This document shows, piece after piece, positions 34,444 through 38,419 of a stretch of 38,419 nucleotides of DNA. The translations under genes and the position numbers were made by a program. Origin of the DNA: Alphaproteobacteria bacterium. Its GTDB lineage: Bacteria; Pseudomonadota; Alphaproteobacteria; UBA7887. How positions within the stretch are numbered: the stretch's first letter is position 1; the number at the start of each line of letters is the position of its first letter. The notes beneath the pieces are model-generated. The model worked only from the letters and a program-made list of their open reading frames with translations, ran no database searches and was not told the origin of the DNA. The stretch spans positions 1 to 38,419 of the forward strand of contig JASLYQ010000025.1 of assembly GCA_030739735.1 (NCBI GenBank), read 5' to 3'.

Positions 34444-35715
34444 ATGCCGCACCCGCACGAGCTTCTCCGGGCCATGTTTGATGCTGCGGTGCAGAATGCG
34501 CTGCCCGCGGCTTGCGTGCCGCCGCACCTACCGGGGGCGGCGGCGGGACGCACTATCGTGGTCGGCGCCGGCAAGGGCGCAGCAGCCATGGCACACGCGG
34601 TCGAGGAAGCTTGGACCGGCCCGCCACTCGACGGCCTAGTCATCACGCGCTACGGCCATGGCGTTGAGACCGCACGAATCCGCGTGGTCGAGGCGGGACA
34701 TCCGGTGCCCGATGCGGCGGGGCTCGCGGCAGCGCAGGAGATCCTCAACCTAGTCTCCAGCCTTGGCGAGAAGGATCGCGTGCTCTGTCTAATCTCGGGC
34801 GGCGGTTCGGCGTTGCTAACCCTACCCGCACCGGGCCTGACGCTGGCCGACAAGCAGGCCGTGACCGACAAGCTGCTACGCTGCGGCGCCACCATCTCGG
34901 AAATCAATTGCGTACGCAAGCATTTGTCGGCCATCAAGGGCGGGCGTCTAGCCATGGCAGCCTGGCCGGCAGAGGTGCTGACGCTGATGATCTCCGACGT
35001 ACCCGGCGACGATCCGGCGGTAGTCGCCTCGGGCCCAACCGTAGCCGACCCGACGACGTTCGCCGATGCGGAGGCCATCCTCGCCCGCTATGCCATCGCA
35101 CCGCCACCTGCCATCGCCGCACACCTCGTCGCGGCAGCGGAAGAAACCCCCGCTGCGAGCGACCCCCGCCTAGCGCGCTCGAAGGCTATTACCGTCGCCA
35201 CGCCGCAGGCGTCGCTCGAAGCTGCAGCGCGTGTCGCGGAAGCCGCCGGCTACCGCGCCATCATTCTCAGCGACTCCCTCGAAGGCGAGGCCCGCGACGT
35301 CGGCTTGGTACACGCTGCGATCGCCCGCCAAGTGGCGCGCCACGGTCAGCCCGCCGCAGCGCCCTGTGCGCTGCTCTCGGGCGGTGAGACCACTGTGACC
35401 ATGACCGGCGACGGCCGCGGCGGACGCAACAGCGAGTTTCTGCTTTCGCTCACCATCGACCTCGACGGGCACGACGGTGTGCACGCCATCGCCTGCGATA
35501 CCGACGGCATCGACGGCAGTGAGGAGAATGCCGGTGCTATCTGTGGCCCTGACACCCTGGCCCGCTCCCGCGCCGCCGGCATCGACGCCCGCGCCCATCT
35601 TGCCAACAACGACGCTTACGGCTTCTTCGCCGCTATCGACGACATCGTGGCCTCCGGGCCAACGCTGACCAACGTTAATGATTTTCGTGCCATTCTGATC
35701 TCGGGAGCCAGCTGA
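34444..35715 (+). CDS. Glycerate 2-kinase (MOFRL / TtuD-GckA family)
   Basis: Phosphorylates D-glycerate to 2-phosphoglycerate, which feeds enolase and pyruvate kinase. Some members are annotated as hydroxypyruvate reductase, but the fold is the glycerate kinase type. The 423-residue protein has an N-terminal Rossmann-like domain (TIVVGAGKGAAAMAHAVEEA), the motif ISGGGSALLTLPAPGLTLAD, and the DVPGDDPAVVASGPTVADPT block. The C-terminal MOFRL domain follows (LLSGGETTVTMTGDGRGGRN; DTDGIDGSEENAGAI). An AGGAAGG site precedes the ATG. pyk follows after 2 bases, so the pair converts glycerate toward pyruvate. Confidence 0.93.
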   Translation: MPHPHELLRAMFDAAVQNALPAACVPPHLPGAAAGRTIVVGAGKGAAAMAHAVEEAWTGPPLDGLVITRYGHGVETARIRVVEAGHPVPDAAGLAAAQEILNLVSSLGEKDRVLCLISGGGSALLTLPAPGLTLADKQAVTDKLLRCGATISEINCVRKHLSAIKGGRLAMAAWPAEVLTLMISDVPGDDPAVVASGPTVADPTTFADAEAILARYAIAPPPAIAAHLVAAAEETPAASDPRLARSKAITVATPQASLEAAARVAEAAGYRAIILSDSLEGEARDVGLVHAAIARQVARHGQPAAAPCALLSGGETTVTMTGDGRGGRNSEFLLSLTIDLDGHDGVHAIACDTDGIDGSEENAGAICGPDTLARSRAAGIDARAHLANNDAYGFFAAIDDIVASGPTLTNVNDFRAILISGAS

Positions 35716-35717
35716 CC

Positions 35718-37235
<1,518 letters not shown>

Positions 37236-37299
37236 ACGCCTAGTTGTTTAGCATCGCCCAGGAGCAGGGTCACTGAGTGCTGTAAATCTGCAATGATAA

Positions 37300-37334
37300 T
37301 GCCGATGCTAGGATCGGTATCCCAAGCATCGGCA
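37300..37334. terminator. Strong hairpin between convergent genes
   Basis: A 10-bp perfect stem (TGCCGATGCT/AGCATCGGCA) encloses a second 4-bp stem (GGAT-CGGT-ATCC). It sits 65 bases after pyk and 16 bases from the end of the secreted-protein gene on the other strand. It has no T-run on either side, so it is not a textbook terminator, but its place fits a bidirectional transcript end. Upstream, CTGAGTGC (37273-37280) can pair instead with GCACTCAG (37332-37339), which overlaps the 3' arm. Confidence 0.5.
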
Positions 37335-37350
37335 CTCAGCTATAGCAGTC

Positions 37351-37851
37351 CTACGGAATATTATATTCACCGCCGGTTATTGTGCAGAAGAAGTGGCTTA
37401 TCGCCACATTCTCACAGTGGAACGTGTACCACCCGGTGATACCGGCGTATTTCCCGGTGCCCGAGTAGTAGTCGCCTCGGGTGCCGATGTTGGCACCCGG
37501 CCCATACGGCTCAGTAGCCTGCCAACGAAGATTGACGGTATCGCCGTCGACATCCGTTACAGTGCAGAAGCCGCCACCCCACTTTGTAGTGCCGCCTTGA
37601 AATGCTTGTTCACCGGTGCAATACCAAGCACCGAAATGTAGCGGACCGCTCTCCGAATCAGTGGTGCTTTCTCCCCAGAACTCACCGTTCCAGAGTCCAA
37701 AGTCAGGCGCAAACTCCTGAAATTCTCCTACTCCATGAAACCCCGCCATTCCACCTGTGGTGGTGCCTTGCTCAGCAGCTTGCGCAGAGCCGCTGATACA
37801 GAGCGCCCCAATCGCAAACAACACTGTTGATATTCCGAACATATTCCGCAT
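37351..37851 (-). CDS. Small secreted four-cysteine protein, function unknown
   Basis: A 166-residue protein with a clear signal peptide (GISTVLFAIGALCISGSAQA, cleaved near residue 26). The mature part is rich in Gly, Tyr, Trp and Phe and has four Cys (in AWYCTG, GGFCTV, TFHCEN, FFCTI), enough for two disulfides. Segments such as TRGDYYSGTGKYAGITGWYT resemble repeats of small secreted beta-barrel proteins, including the allene-oxide-cyclase-like barrels, but I cannot assign a family. An AGGGAGA ribosome-binding site lies 8 bases before the ATG, and a CCTGGC/GCCAGG hairpin (37873-37889) lies in the leader. The gene is less GC-rich than its neighbours. Confidence 0.82.
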   Translation of the reverse strand: MRNMFGISTVLFAIGALCISGSAQAAEQGTTTGGMAGFHGVGEFQEFAPDFGLWNGEFWGESTTDSESGPLHFGAWYCTGEQAFQGGTTKWGGGFCTVTDVDGDTVNLRWQATEPYGPGANIGTRGDYYSGTGKYAGITGWYTFHCENVAISHFFCTITGGEYNIP

Positions 37852-38222
37852 CTGATTTTCTCCCTGTTTCAGCCTGGCGCAGTGCCAGGACTGTTGACAT
37901 CACACAACGCAAACAGCCGCAGTCGTTGCCGCGCGCGTCCGCCTTGTGCGCCACAAAATCACCGCACTAGTTGTTGGGTTTAGGGGCATGCCACTATCAG
38001 CCTAAGCTGGTCGATATGGATATTGAGCCCTCTTGGTGCTTTCGCACGTAGCAAGTGTGACGCTCGTCCTTCCGCGTCGCAACCGTAAAGTTAAGACCAA
38101 CGTGGTTCTGTGCCAAACATGGGGCAGGAGCTGTGGCTAAACAGCTTTGTGTAAGGACTGCCAAGGGTCAGATTTAGGCAACGCGAAATGACTGCTGTGG
38201 GCTATTTGTAGCACCGCAGGAC
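37852..38222. other. AT-richer intergenic stretch
   Basis: About 370 bases with no credible gene. It holds the leader of the secreted-protein gene with a 6-bp hairpin (37873-37889) and a second small hairpin (AGCTGT/ACAGCT near 38130-38147). No tRNA, repeat array or insertion-sequence end is recognisable. Its base composition is clearly lower in GC than the coding blocks to the left. Confidence 0.5.
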
Positions 38223-38319
38223 TTAAAAATCGCGTCCGGCAGCGAGGGTATAGTGATCGGAGATAGTCTTAGCCGCTGCGTGGTTGATGCCGTCGGCCAA
38301 TTCCCGATCGAAAAGTGCT
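38223..38319 (-). other. Probable true 3' end of the right-edge gene, out of frame
   Basis: Downstream of the TAG at 38320, the neighbouring frame is open and coding-like: GFRALFDRELADGINHAAAK, then TISDHYTLAAGRDF and TAA at 38223. Removing one G of the GGGG run (CCCC at 38326-38329 on the plus strand) joins this to the right-edge frame without a stop. It is either a frameshift mutation or a homopolymer sequencing error. The family is not recognised. Confidence 0.45.
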
Positions 38320-38419
38320 CTAAATCCCCTTGCCGAGTTTATCTTCGAGGGCCTTGGCGCGAGCCTTGGCACTAGGGGATTTTGGGTGCCAGTGCAGCAG
38401 GCGTTCCAGCGCGTGCAGG
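38320..38419 (-). CDS. C-terminal part of an unidentified protein (cut by window edge)
   Basis: The last 32 codons of a gene that enters from the right edge, ending at TAG 38320. The visible protein, LHALERLLHWHPKSPSAKAR and then AKALEDKLGKGI, is amphipathic and basic, like the last helices of a TPR-type repeat, but it is too short to assign. A one-base frameshift just before the stop may have shortened it. Confidence 0.5.
   Translation of the reverse strand, partial: LHALERLLHWHPKSPSAKARAKALEDKLGKGI

Overview
The window looks like chromosomal DNA of an alphaproteobacterium, most likely a Rhodospirillales-type lineage. The evidence is a GC-rich sequence with strong third-codon GC bias and several gene orders typical of that class: yebC-ruvCAB-ybgC-tolQRAB-pal-cpoB-tilS-ftsH, DUF4164-zapA-6S RNA-5-FCL-ymdB, and tkt-gap-pgk. 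It is mostly dense, conserved housekeeping DNA with a few accessory patches.

Left part (1-12,600, all on the minus strand). Read right to left, one promoter region near 12.6 kb starts a small coiled-coil gene, zapA, a probable 6S RNA, 5-formyl-THF cyclo-ligase and a YmdB-type phosphodiesterase. Then come yebC, the Holliday-junction genes ruvCAB, the Tol-Pal envelope system (ybgC, tolQRAB, pal, cpoB), tilS and the start of ftsH, cut by the window edge. Genes are tightly coupled by ATGA/GTGA overlaps. pal has its own good sigma70-type promoter.

Middle part (12,600-21,500). A divergent promoter drives tkt-gap-pgk (Calvin/pentose phosphate and lower glycolysis), without the aldolase gene often found next to them. 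Two small uncharacterised proteins, a secreted parvulin-type prolyl isomerase, argJ and a GNAT-MutT fusion follow. A methyltransferase converges on the fusion with a tail-to-tail overlap.

Accessory part (21,500-31,200). A periplasmic rhodanese is followed by a frameshifted SAM-domain remnant, and a second decayed small gene lies beside it. Next is a compact plus-strand catabolic cluster: a UMF1-type MFS transporter, an enolase-superfamily dehydratase, an acyl-CoA ligase and a DsbA-like 2-hydroxychromene-2-carboxylate isomerase homologue. A giant fused indolepyruvate ferredoxin oxidoreductase converges on it from the other strand. The substrate of this cluster cannot be read from the sequence. 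It is the best candidate here for an undescribed pathway.

Right part (31,200-38,419). A tRNA-Gln(TTG), folD, an N-formylglutamate amidohydrolase-like gene, an EamA transporter and a glycerate kinase-pyruvate kinase pair are followed by an AT-richer patch. That patch holds a strong hairpin, a small secreted four-cysteine protein, a non-coding stretch, and the 3' end of a gene that appears frameshifted at a run of four C.
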